A program made the position numbers and the translations under genes. From Herbaspirillum sp. CF444 (lineage in GTDB: Bacteria > Pseudomonadota > Gammaproteobacteria > Burkholderiales > Burkholderiaceae_D): a stretch of 64,000 nt of DNA. The notes below the pieces were generated by a model. The model ran no database searches. It saw nothing but the letters and a program-made list of their open reading frames with translations, and was not told where the DNA came from. Positions 45,727-53,568 of this stretch are shown piece by piece. Positions within the stretch are counted from its first letter, which is position 1, and each line of letters opens with the position of its first letter. The stretch lies in NCBI RefSeq assembly GCF_000282135.1, contig NZ_AKJW01000022.1:31555-95554 (forward strand). Reading direction: 5' to 3'.

Positions 45727-46899
45727 ATGTCCACCACGATCGCTCCCGGTACTGACAACGCACACAACGCGCTGGTCGCGCGCTTCCATCTCGGCGGCAG
45801 CGGCCCCACGGTCGCCATCAAGGATTGCATCGACATCCAGGGCATGCAGACGCGCGGCGGCAGCGCCGCGCTGGCCGATGCCGCGCCGGCAGCCGTCCAT
45901 GCCGACGTGGTGCGCCGGCTGCTCGACGCCGGCTGGCAGATCACGGCCAAGGCCAATATGCATGAGCTGGCCTACGGCATGACCGGCATCAACGACTGGA
46001 GCGGCACCCCGCTCAACCCGCAAGATCCGGCGCGCATGCCCGGCGGTTCGTCGAGCGGCTGCGCGGCCGCAGTCGGCGCCGGCCTGGTCGACGTCGCCAT
46101 CGGCAGCGACACCGGCGGCTCGATCCGTTTGCCGGCGGCCTGTTGCGGCGTGATCGGTTTCAAACCGAGCTTCGGCCGCGTCAGCCGCAGCGGCGCCTAT
46201 CCTCAACACAGCACGCTTGATTGCGTCGGTCCGTTCGCACGCCGCATGGCGTTGATCATCGACGCCATGGCTGCCATCGCCCCCGGCTTCGACCGCGCCA
46301 AGGCCGCCGTCCCGCAGCGCGAAGCACGCATAGGATTGGTTCATACCGATAGCGATGCCGCCATCGTCGACGCGGTTCAACGCGCCTTCGACGCCACCGG
46401 CTGGCAAGGCGACCGCATCACGCTGGCTGACATGCAAGCAGCGTTTGAGGCCGGCATGGTGCTGATCAACAGCGAGACTTATGCCGCCTTCGGCCACCTG
46501 ACCGGCCAGGGCAAACTCGGCGCCGACATCGAGAAGCGTTTGGCTGCGGCCGGCACAATTACCGCCGCCGCTATCGCCGACGCCGAAGCAGTGCGCGCGC
46601 GCTTCATCGCCCATGTCGACGCCGCCTTGCAGGAGGCCGATGCCTTGTTGTTGCCGAGCCTGCCGCAACTACCGCCGACGCTGCAAGACATCCGCAACGG
46701 CGTCCCGGTGCTCGGACTGAGCACGCTGGTGCGGCCGTTCAACCTGAGCGGCCATCCGGCGCTGAGCATCCCGGTGCCGCTGCCCGGTACGCCGCTGCTG
46801 ACCAGCGTGCAACTGGTGGGCCACAAAGGCGACGACGAAAAACTCTGCGCGCTGGGCCTGCATCTGGAACAAGCGATGCGCCAGGCACCCGCCAACTGA
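45727..46899 (+). CDS. iacH: Amidase signature family enzyme (IacH-like)
   Basis: Start at 45727, two bases after the iacI stop, gives 390 residues; the longer frame reads iacI out of frame. The amidase-signature triad is visible: Lys32 in TVAIKDC, the cis-serine in MPGGSSSGCAAAVGAG (about 108-110) and nucleophile Ser132 in GSDTGGSIRLPA. It is shorter than the usual 450-500 residues, as IacH proteins are. Its step in auxin breakdown is not firmly established. It cannot be excluded that it hydrolyses auxin amides such as indole-3-acetamide. Confidence 0.87.
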   Translation: MSTTIAPGTDNAHNALVARFHLGGSGPTVAIKDCIDIQGMQTRGGSAALADAAPAAVHADVVRRLLDAGWQITAKANMHELAYGMTGINDWSGTPLNPQDPARMPGGSSSGCAAAVGAGLVDVAIGSDTGGSIRLPAACCGVIGFKPSFGRVSRSGAYPQHSTLDCVGPFARRMALIIDAMAAIAPGFDRAKAAVPQREARIGLVHTDSDAAIVDAVQRAFDATGWQGDRITLADMQAAFEAGMVLINSETYAAFGHLTGQGKLGADIEKRLAAAGTITAAAIADAEAVRARFIAHVDAALQEADALLLPSLPQLPPTLQDIRNGVPVLGLSTLVRPFNLSGHPALSIPVPLPGTPLLTSVQLVGHKGDDEKLCALGLHLEQAMRQAPAN

Positions 46900-46933
46900 T
46901 CCCACGAACTAAAGCCACCCTTTGGAGAATGCA

Positions 46934-48220
46934 ATGAATGCACCCCTACGCTTCCATCCGAGAACGTCGGACACGTCTTACGCTGAGCTGGTCCAGGGCG
47001 CCGTCGTCGATCCTTCGCTCTATACCGACCCGCAGATTTTCGAAGTCGAGATGGACAAGATTTTTTACAAGACCTGGGTCTGGGTCGCGCATGAAAGCGA
47101 ATTGCGCAATCCCGGCGATTTCAAGACGGCGCAGATCGGCCGCCAGCCGGTGATCGTGGTGCGCGATCGCGGCGGCAAGGTCAACGTGCTGGAAAACCGC
47201 TGCCGCCATCGCGGCGCCACCGTGTGCGAAAAGCACAAGGGCAATGCCACCGGTTTTACCTGCCCTTACCACAGCTGGTCTTACGGCCTCGACGGCAAGC
47301 TGCGCGGCCTGCCTTATCCGGAGGGCTATGAAGATGTGATCGAGAAGGCCGACCTGCCGCTGCAAAGCCTGCGCGTGGGCATCTACGGCGGCATGATTTT
47401 CGCCAGCTTCAATGCGGACATCGAACCGTTGGAGGATTTCCTCGGCAACGCCCGCCACTGGATCGACCTGTTCATGAAACAGGGCGCCGGCTTCCCGATC
47501 AAGACCCAGGGCGAGCACAAGTTCTCGTTCAAGGGCAACTGGAAGATCCAGCTCGAAAACACTACCGACGGTTATCACTTCCCGGTGGTGCACAAGACCT
47601 TCCTGCAATCGGTGGATGCGGAAACTTCGGAGATGCTGTCCTTCATGACCGACGACCAGTCGATCACGCGCTCGCTGGGCAACGGCCACAGCGTGATGGT
47701 GATGGTGCCGGAGCACGTCGACCTCGACGTCGACGACGGCAGCGAACAATTGCAGGAGCGTTTCAGCCACATCGTCGCCGAGCTGTCCAAGGACATGCCG
47801 CCGGACCAGGTGCGCCGCATCGTGCGCTCGCTGCACGGCGCCGGCTTCAACCTGAATCTGTTCCCCAATGTGGCGATGTCGATGTCGTTCTTCCGCGTGT
47901 TGCATCCGGTCTCCGTCGCCGAGACGCAGATTCGCCACATCGCGCTGGGCATGGACGGCGGCCCCGAGATCGCCAACCGCGAGCGCATGCGCATCCACGA
48001 ACACTTCCAGGGGCCGTTCGGTTTCGGCAGCCCGGACGATGCCGAGGCCTGGGAACGCGTGCAGAGCGGCGCCTATGCCGGTCGCGACGTGCCGATCCTG
48101 GTCAACCGCGGCCTCAACCGCGAATGGCAAGACGACAACGGCGACAAGGTGTCGCACTCGACCGATGAAACCGGGATGCGCGAAGCGTATGCCATGTGGA
48201 AAAAGATGATGGAGCAATGA
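46934..48220 (+). CDS. iacC: Rieske ring-hydroxylating dioxygenase large subunit (IacC-like)
   Basis: The ATG at 46934 is 6 bases after GGAG; a TTG four codons earlier overlaps that site. The 428-residue alpha subunit has the Rieske [2Fe-2S] motif Cys90-x-His92 and Cys110-x2-His113 (CRHRGATVCEK, then CPYHSW), and the mononuclear iron ligands in NTTDGYHFPVVHK (Asp212, His215, His220). In known iac pathways IacC with IacD and IacF turns dioxindole-3-acetate into catechol. It is followed one base later by its beta subunit. Confidence 0.92.
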   Translation: MNAPLRFHPRTSDTSYAELVQGAVVDPSLYTDPQIFEVEMDKIFYKTWVWVAHESELRNPGDFKTAQIGRQPVIVVRDRGGKVNVLENRCRHRGATVCEKHKGNATGFTCPYHSWSYGLDGKLRGLPYPEGYEDVIEKADLPLQSLRVGIYGGMIFASFNADIEPLEDFLGNARHWIDLFMKQGAGFPIKTQGEHKFSFKGNWKIQLENTTDGYHFPVVHKTFLQSVDAETSEMLSFMTDDQSITRSLGNGHSVMVMVPEHVDLDVDDGSEQLQERFSHIVAELSKDMPPDQVRRIVRSLHGAGFNLNLFPNVAMSMSFFRVLHPVSVAETQIRHIALGMDGGPEIANRERMRIHEHFQGPFGFGSPDDAEAWERVQSGAYAGRDVPILVNRGLNREWQDDNGDKVSHSTDETGMREAYAMWKKMMEQ

Positions 48221-48221
48221 G

Positions 48222-48722
48222 ATGAACAACACCGACAGCCTGCAAGGCTTTTCCGAACCGCTGGCCAAGGCGATCGCTTTCATCTGGCAAGAAGCCGAAC
48301 TGCTCGACAGGAAGGATTACGCCAACTGGTCCGCGCTGTGGAGCGAAGACGGCCATTATGTGGTGCCTATCGATCCCGATGCGACCGATTTCGCCGCACA
48401 ACTGAACTATGCCTACGACGACGCCCGCATGCGCAAGCTGCGCATCGAGCGCCTGACCTCCGGTTTCGCGATGTCGGCCGCCGACGCCTCGGCCACGGTA
48501 CGCACGGTGTCGCGCTTCGTGCCGGTGCATCTGAGCGCCGGCCTGGTGGAAGTCAACTCGGCGCAAATCCTGGTCGGCTACAAGCGCCAGGCGCACACCA
48601 TGTTCGTTGCCAACCTGACCCATCGCATCCGCTTCGGCGCGGAAGGTCCCAGGCTGGAGCAAAAAGTGGTGCGCCTGATCAACTCGACGGATGCGCTGAA
48701 CGCGCTCGGCTTCCTGCTGTAA
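48222..48722 (+). CDS. iacD: Ring-hydroxylating dioxygenase small subunit (IacD-like)
   Basis: This 166-residue beta subunit (NTF2-like fold) has the typical AIAFIWQEAELLDRKDYANW opening and WSEDGHYVVPI, and ends VVRLINSTDALNALGFLL. It pairs with the large subunit as an alpha3beta3 hexamer. Its ATG comes one base after the iacC stop, so translation is probably coupled. The iac assignment follows from its neighbours. Confidence 0.9.
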   Translation: MNNTDSLQGFSEPLAKAIAFIWQEAELLDRKDYANWSALWSEDGHYVVPIDPDATDFAAQLNYAYDDARMRKLRIERLTSGFAMSAADASATVRTVSRFVPVHLSAGLVEVNSAQILVGYKRQAHTMFVANLTHRIRFGAEGPRLEQKVVRLINSTDALNALGFLL

Positions 48723-48771
48723 GCAATGCCGTCATCCTCCATCATGCCAACCCGTAACGCCTGATCGCATC

Positions 48772-49728
48772 ATGAAACTCATCGTAGACCACATCACCGA
48801 CGAAACCGGCGACATTCGTTCTTTCCGCCTGGTCAGTCCGGACGGCGCCGCCCTGCCGCCGTACGAACCGGGCGCACACGTCGACGTCACCGGCCCCACC
48901 GGCGTCATGCGCCAGTATTCGCTGTGCGGCCCGCTCGACGATGTGCATGCCTACACCATCGCCGTGAAGAAGGAAGTTGCTTCGCGCGGCGGCTCGGCGG
49001 CTTTGCATGATGCGGTCGGGGTCGGCAGCGCACTGGAAGTCGGCGCACCGCGCAATCTGTTCGCATTGCATGGCGAAGCATCCGGACACCTGCTGTTCGG
49101 CGCCGGCATCGGCGTCACGCCATTGCTCAGCATGGCCTATCGGCTGACCGCGCAAGGCCAGCAATTCACGCTGCACTATTTCGCGCGTGCACGCGAATAC
49201 GCCGCCTTCGCCGACTTGCTGGATGCGCCGCCGTTTGCCGGCAACGTGCGCTTTCATTACGGCGTGCAAGGCCAGGAGATGGCGCACTATCTGCAAGCCT
49301 GCCTGGACGCGGCGGATCCGCAAGCACACGTGTACACCTGCGGCCCGGCGCCGTTCATGGATGCCGTCGTGGCCTGCGCTGCGCTGAGTCGTCCCGAGGA
49401 GGCGATCCACCTGGAACACTTCCAGGCGGCAACGCCGGCAACAGCGAGTACAGGCGGCGACGGCGCGTTTGAAGTCAAGCTCGCCAGCTCGGGCCAGGTG
49501 CTGCAGATCCCGGTCGGCATTCCGATTGTCGACGTGCTGTCCAAGGCCGGCATTTGCATCGATACCTCTTGCCGCGAAGGCATCTGCGGCACCTGCGTGG
49601 TGCCCTTGCTGGAGGGTGAGCCGGACCATCGCGACAATTGCCTGTCGAAGAAGGAAAAAGCCGCCAACGACCAGATCTGCACCTGCGTGTCGCGCGCCAG
49701 GTCGGGCATGCTGGTGCTGGATTTGTAA
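48772..49728 (+). CDS. iacF: Ferredoxin reductase of the dioxygenase (IacF-like)
   Basis: This 318-residue electron-transfer protein has an FNR-like flavin domain (about residues 1-100, with GVMRQYSLCGP as RxYS flavin motif), an NAD domain (HLLFGAGIGVTPLLSMAYRL) and a C-terminal plant-type [2Fe-2S] ferredoxin domain (CREGICGTCVVPLLEGEPDH, then QICTC). This is the layout of class IA reductases such as phthalate dioxygenase reductase. It would pass electrons from NAD(P)H to IacC. It ends the iacI-H-C-D-F operon, convergent with iacG. Confidence 0.92.
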   Translation: MKLIVDHITDETGDIRSFRLVSPDGAALPPYEPGAHVDVTGPTGVMRQYSLCGPLDDVHAYTIAVKKEVASRGGSAALHDAVGVGSALEVGAPRNLFALHGEASGHLLFGAGIGVTPLLSMAYRLTAQGQQFTLHYFARAREYAAFADLLDAPPFAGNVRFHYGVQGQEMAHYLQACLDAADPQAHVYTCGPAPFMDAVVACAALSRPEEAIHLEHFQAATPATASTGGDGAFEVKLASSGQVLQIPVGIPIVDVLSKAGICIDTSCREGICGTCVVPLLEGEPDHRDNCLSKKEKAANDQICTCVSRARSGMLVLDL

Positions 49729-49742
49729 AGAAAAATGAGACG

Positions 49743-49768
49743 AAAAAAAGCCGGCATGTCGCCGGCTT
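49743..49768. terminator. Bidirectional terminator between iacF and iacG
   Basis: Stem AAGCCGGC / GCCGGCTT (49748-49755 and 49761-49768) with loop ATGTC. On the minus strand it is followed by a run of seven T, making a strong terminator for iacG. On the plus strand only GTT follows. Confidence 0.8.
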
Positions 49769-49800
49769 GTTCAATACGATCATCAACTGCATGAGATGCT

Positions 49801-50340
49801 TCAGATCGCCATGCGCTTGACCTTGTGGAACAGGCGGTTGAAATAAATCAGGCTGTCTTTTTCTTCGCTGACATGGATATCGCTGAGCTCGACGAACATG
49901 ACGGAATGCGACCCGACTTCCTTGAACTCCTTGATGCGTCCCTGCAGTTTCACCAGGGCGGCGCTGAGCACCGGTTGCCGCAACGGGCCTTCTTCCCAGA
50001 TATCCCAAGAGAAACGCTCTTCCATCGCCACCTTGGTTGCGCCGGAGAAATGCATGGCGAGCTGCTCCTGTTCGTCGCTGAGCACGTTGACGCAGAGGTG
50101 GGCGTTTTCCTTGAAGATGTCATGCATGGCGCTGCCGCGATTGATGCACACCAGGATGGTCGGCGGCGAATCGGTGACCGAGCAGACCGCGCTGGCGGTA
50201 ATGCCGCAACGGCCCGCGCTGCCATTGGTGGTGATGACGCTGACCGCTGCCGGCAGATGCGCCATGGCGTTGCGAAAAGCCAGTTGCTCCTGGCTCAGGG
50301 TATTGCCTTTGGTAGTGCTGTTCACGCCTGTCGCGCTCAT
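49801..50340 (-). CDS. iacG: Flavin reductase domain protein (IacG-like)
   Basis: Start at 50340 (MSATGVNSTTKGNTL) with GGGAG about 7 bases upstream. The 179-residue protein is a typical flavin reductase component (HpaC/RutF type): FRNAMAHLPAAVSVITTNG, GITASAVCSVTDSPPTILVCIN and NVLSDEQEQLAMHFSG. It would supply reduced flavin to IacA, encoded 9 kb away. It is transcribed alone, divergent from the response regulator, under a region with a palindromic site related to that in front of iacA, consistent with joint expression. Confidence 0.9.
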   Translation of the reverse strand: MSATGVNSTTKGNTLSQEQLAFRNAMAHLPAAVSVITTNGSAGRCGITASAVCSVTDSPPTILVCINRGSAMHDIFKENAHLCVNVLSDEQEQLAMHFSGATKVAMEERFSWDIWEEGPLRQPVLSAALVKLQGRIKEFKEVGSHSVMFVELSDIHVSEEKDSLIYFNRLFHKVKRMAI

Positions 50341-50739
50341 GCCTTGCTCCCTTGTAGTGCCCGCCGGACGGTTTCGGTGCAAGCGGCAACGCATTGCTCC
50401 ATGGCGGTTAACGAGTCACCAGATTAAGGCATGTACAGGCGGCAAACAATTCGTCCGAACACCACACTTGAGAGGGAATCCAGTTAAGCATCTAGGTAGT
50501 TATACCTAGGCAAAAAAACATCATTGCGCAGGAATGAGCGTAAAGCGACGAGCTGGCCAAGATAGTGATTCCTTGTTTCCTGCCGTGGCGATACACTCTT
50601 GAAACGACACACAACAACACACACTACCGGTGAAATCCGCGCCTGTTCAGGCCTGATTTTTGCTTGATGTAGGGAGACATTTCTTTTTCGGCATTGGGCG
50701 CATTCGCCGCTCCGGCGCCGTTTTTCTGAGGGTATGAAG
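50341..50739. other. 399-base divergent control region of iacG and the response regulator
   Basis: No gene. The main structure is the palindromic site at 50492-50512. No convincing -35/-10 pair was found for either direction, which fits activator-dependent promoters. Confidence 0.45.
50492..50512. promoter_or_regulatory. Palindromic operator CTAGGTA-GTTA-TACCTAG
   Basis: Perfect 7-bp arms (50492-50498 and 50503-50509) flank a four-base spacer. The left part TAGGTAGTTA and the right part CCTAGGCA (50505-50512) both recur in the iacA/sensor kinase gap (40725-40766). It is a likely target of the FixJ-like regulator encoded downstream, but direct evidence is absent. Confidence 0.6.
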
Positions 50740-51372
50740 ATGGACACCAACACCCCCGTGGTCTACATCGTCGACGATGACGACGCCGTACGCACGTCGC
50801 TGGCCTGGCTGCTGAGCTCGGTCAATATCCGTACGGAATGTTTCGATGGCCCCGAAGCCTTTTTGAAAGCCTACGACGCCAACAGCCAGAGCTGCCTGAT
50901 CCTGGATGTGCGCATGCCGGAAATCAGCGGCTTCCAGTTGCAGGAAAGACTCAAGGAAATCGGCGCCGATATTCCGGTGATCTTTGTGTCGGGCCATGGC
51001 GACATTCCGATGTCGGTGCGGGCGCTGCGCAACGGCGCGGTCGACTTCCTCGAAAAGCCGTACAACTCGCAGCAGATGCTCGAGCGCATCCAGGTGACGC
51101 TGAAAAGCGTCGCCGGCAATCGCCAGGCACGCGATCGCCGCCAGCATTTGCAAGGCAAGCTGAAAACGCTGACAACGCGCGAACGCGAGATCCTGGAAAA
51201 GGTGATCCTCGGCGCCTCCAGCAAGATCATCGCGCGCGATCTCAACATCAGCGTCAAGACGGTCGACGTGCATCGCGCCAGCATCAAGGACAAGCTCGGC
51301 TGCCAGAGCACCGCCTCGCTGGTGCGCGACGTGCTGCTCGATCTGGGACAGGATTTTTTGAAAGCCGCCTGA
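50740..51372 (+). CDS. FixJ/NarL-type response regulator, likely partner of the PAS kinase
   Basis: The ATG at 50740 (MDTNTPVVYIVDDDD) lies 7 bases after GAGGG and is preferred over an ATG two codons earlier that abuts it. The 210-residue protein has a receiver domain with acidic pocket VDDDDAVR, phosphorylation site Asp56 in CLILDVRMPEISG and lysine in DFLEKPYN. A LuxR helix-turn-helix follows (TTREREILEKVILGASSKII, then DLNISVKTVDVHRASI). It resembles FixJ, StyR and TodT. The only orphan kinase nearby is the PAS kinase at 40860, so the pair probably forms one system at opposite ends of the iac locus. Confidence 0.92.
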   Translation: MDTNTPVVYIVDDDDAVRTSLAWLLSSVNIRTECFDGPEAFLKAYDANSQSCLILDVRMPEISGFQLQERLKEIGADIPVIFVSGHGDIPMSVRALRNGAVDFLEKPYNSQQMLERIQVTLKSVAGNRQARDRRQHLQGKLKTLTTREREILEKVILGASSKIIARDLNISVKTVDVHRASIKDKLGCQSTASLVRDVLLDLGQDFLKAA

Positions 51373-51467
51373 ACTGCGCGCGCAGATTCGGTATCTCAAG
51401 ACTTCAGCGTATCCGCACTGAGGAAACCATCCACGCCAACGCTGCTTCGAAAAGAGCGTAGCAGCGC

Positions 51468-52220
51468 TTACTTGCGCTTCGCCACCACGGTCTTTTTCAC
51501 GGGCGTCCCGGCTTTGGCAGGCGCTGCCTGCGGCATCGCAGTCGTCGCTTTGAGGAACAACGACAGCACCGCTTCCGCGGTCTTGTCGTCGATGCGTTCC
51601 GGGTCGCAGCGATGGGCAAAACAGACGCCTTCGCACAAGGCCATCAGACCGATGGCGATCTGGTGCGCCGGTGCAATCGAAGGCACACCCCTCAGCCGTG
51701 CAAAGGCTTCGACGAACTCGGCGATCTGCTCGTGGCGCTCACGCAGAAAGATACTCAGCGTGGCGCGGAATTTTTCGTCGCGCATGGCGACGATCTTGGC
51801 TTCCATCCATAACTGGCTGCACATGTCGTCGCGGTACAACGTGCTGTAATAACCCACGATTTTTTCCTGCAACTCGACCGGATCGATCACCGGCGCCTGG
51901 AACATGCGGTGAAACTCGAGATCGATCTCCGCGCTTTCGCGGCGCAGCAACTCAAAAAACAACTCGATCTTGTCGCTGAAGTTGGAATAGAACGCTCCCC
52001 GCGTATAACCGGCGGCGGCGGCGATGTCTTCCACGCTGGCCAGCGTGAATCCCTTTTGAATAAACATGGCATGCGACGCCTCCAGCAAGCGCTGGCGCGT
52101 CTGTTCGCGGCTTTGCTCGCGGCTCAGACGCTGACGGCTTGCTAATGGTAATGGGCCTGCTGACGAGCTTGCGGCTTGGGCAACTGGTTTGGCGTTGGCT
52201 GGGGTCGTGGCTTTGCTCAT
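51468..52220 (-). CDS. TetR family repressor of the RND efflux operon
   Basis: This 250-residue protein has a low-complexity N-terminal extension (about 35 residues, Ala/Ser/Gln rich), the TetR helix-turn-helix ASVEDIAAAAGYTRGAFYSNFSDK, and a C-terminal ligand domain followed by a basic tail (VKKTVVAKRK). It is divergent from the RND genes, and a perfect 12-bp-arm palindrome lies 19 bases before its ATG, so it very probably represses both itself and the pump. The ligand is unknown. Confidence 0.93.
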   Translation of the reverse strand: MSKATTPANAKPVAQAASSSAGPLPLASRQRLSREQSREQTRQRLLEASHAMFIQKGFTLASVEDIAAAAGYTRGAFYSNFSDKIELFFELLRRESAEIDLEFHRMFQAPVIDPVELQEKIVGYYSTLYRDDMCSQLWMEAKIVAMRDEKFRATLSIFLRERHEQIAEFVEAFARLRGVPSIAPAHQIAIGLMALCEGVCFAHRCDPERIDDKTAEAVLSLFLKATTAMPQAAPAKAGTPVKKTVVAKRK

Positions 52221-52238
52221 GGCGTAATTTTAGCATCG

Positions 52239-52272
52239 ATGAATTCAAATACAACATTGCATTTGAATTCAT
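52239..52272. promoter_or_regulatory. TetR-type operator overlapping the RND promoter
   Basis: Perfect arms ATGAATTCAAAT (52239-52250) and ATTTGAATTCAT (52261-52272) enclose ten bases. A possible promoter of the efflux operon, TTGCAT (52257-52262) and TAGAAT (52281-52286) with 18-base spacing, overlaps the right half, so binding would block RNA polymerase. Confidence 0.75.
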
Positions 52273-52383
52273 TAGTGTATTAGAATGCCAAAAAATTCCC
52301 CCACATGCGCTTAGCAAGCGAAACAAGTTGCAGGGTTCGGAACGGTCGACGATCCGGACATCACATTTCCAGAAAGGAATGCC

Positions 52384-53568
52384 GTGAAGTTTGCCCATCA
52401 TCGCCGTACCTCTCCTCCCTCCGCCGAGCTTGACCGGAGCGTTTCCCGTCGTCATTCGCCGGTTATGTTGCCGCTGGTGCTGGCCGTCACGCTGGCGCTG
52501 GCCGCCTGTCAGAAGCCGGCGCCGGTCGCCGACGCGCCGCGCGAGGTCGTGGTCCTGCCGGCGCAAGCCGACGGCGGCGCGCAGTTGCTGACCTTGCCCG
52601 GCGAAGTGCAGTCGCGCTTCTCGACGCCGATGTCATTCCGCATTGCCGGACAAGTCATCGAGCGCCGCGTGCATCTCGGCGACACCGTGCGCAAGGGCGA
52701 CGTCGTGGCGCGCCTGGATCCGGCCGACGCCGAACACAATGCCGCCAGCGCGGAAGCCGACCTGGCTTCCGCGCGCGAACATTTCGACGCCGCCGAAAAG
52801 CAGTTGCAACGCGACACGCTGCAAGCGCGCGACAAACTGATCAGCGCGCTGCAACTTGAGCAGACCCAGGATGCCTACGCCGCCGCCAAGGCGCAACTCC
52901 AAAGCGCCACCGCGCGCGCCGCCGTGGCCGGCAACCAGCGCAACTACACGCGCCTGATCGCCGAACACGACGGCGTCATCAGCGCCGAGCAAGCCAATAC
53001 CGGCGAAGTGCTGGCCGCAGGACAGCCGGTGTTTTCGCTGGCATGGTCGGGCGCCACCGATGTGACGACGGAAGTATCGGAAAGCCAGGTCGCGAAGATC
53101 CGCGTCGGCGCGCCGGCCATCGTCAGACTGACCGCGCTGCCGGACGTCAAACTCAACGGCCGCGTGCGTGAAGTCAGCCCGGCTGCCGATCCGCAGAGCC
53201 GCACCTATCGCGTCAAGGTCACGCTGGAATCCAAGGACGCGCAAGATCCGGCGCTGCGCCTGGGCATGAGCGGCGAAGTGGCGATCAATACGACGCAAAA
53301 AGACGCCGCCGCCAACGCCGCCACCGTCATCCCCGCCACCGCGCTGTTCCACCAGGGCAATCGCCCGGCGGTGTGGATCGTGCGTCCCGCCGACGCCAAG
53401 CTGGAATTGCGTGCGGTCACGGTGAGCGCCTACGGCGAACGCAGCGTGACGCTCAGCGAAGGCGTCGCCAGCGGTGAAAAAATCGTGGTCCAGGGCGTGC
53501 ATACGCTGACCGCCGGCGAGAAAGTCAAACCGATCGCGCCTTTGCATGCCGAGGACTTTGCACTATGA
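52384..53568 (+). CDS. RND efflux periplasmic adaptor (membrane fusion lipoprotein)
   Basis: The start is GTG at 52384, five bases after AAAGGA; the ATG just before it runs into a stop at once. The 394-residue protein has a basic leader, hydrophobic segment LPLVLAVTLALAAC with lipobox LAAC (Cys at about residue 40) and the HlyD/AcrA layout: lipoyl halves (PMSFRIAGQVIERRVHLGDTV), alpha hairpin (about 115-185) and beta-barrel with IPATALFHQGNRPAVWIV. Its stop overlaps the pump start by four bases. Confidence 0.94.
   Translation: MKFAHHRRTSPPSAELDRSVSRRHSPVMLPLVLAVTLALAACQKPAPVADAPREVVVLPAQADGGAQLLTLPGEVQSRFSTPMSFRIAGQVIERRVHLGDTVRKGDVVARLDPADAEHNAASAEADLASAREHFDAAEKQLQRDTLQARDKLISALQLEQTQDAYAAAKAQLQSATARAAVAGNQRNYTRLIAEHDGVISAEQANTGEVLAAGQPVFSLAWSGATDVTTEVSESQVAKIRVGAPAIVRLTALPDVKLNGRVREVSPAADPQSRTYRVKVTLESKDAQDPALRLGMSGEVAINTTQKDAAANAATVIPATALFHQGNRPAVWIVRPADAKLELRAVTVSAYGERSVTLSEGVASGEKIVVQGVHTLTAGEKVKPIAPLHAEDFAL

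Noticed and set aside
50560..50610. Sigma-54 promoter in front of the response regulator (TGGCCAAGATAG near 50552)
   Set aside because: The required GC at -12 with correct spacing is missing.
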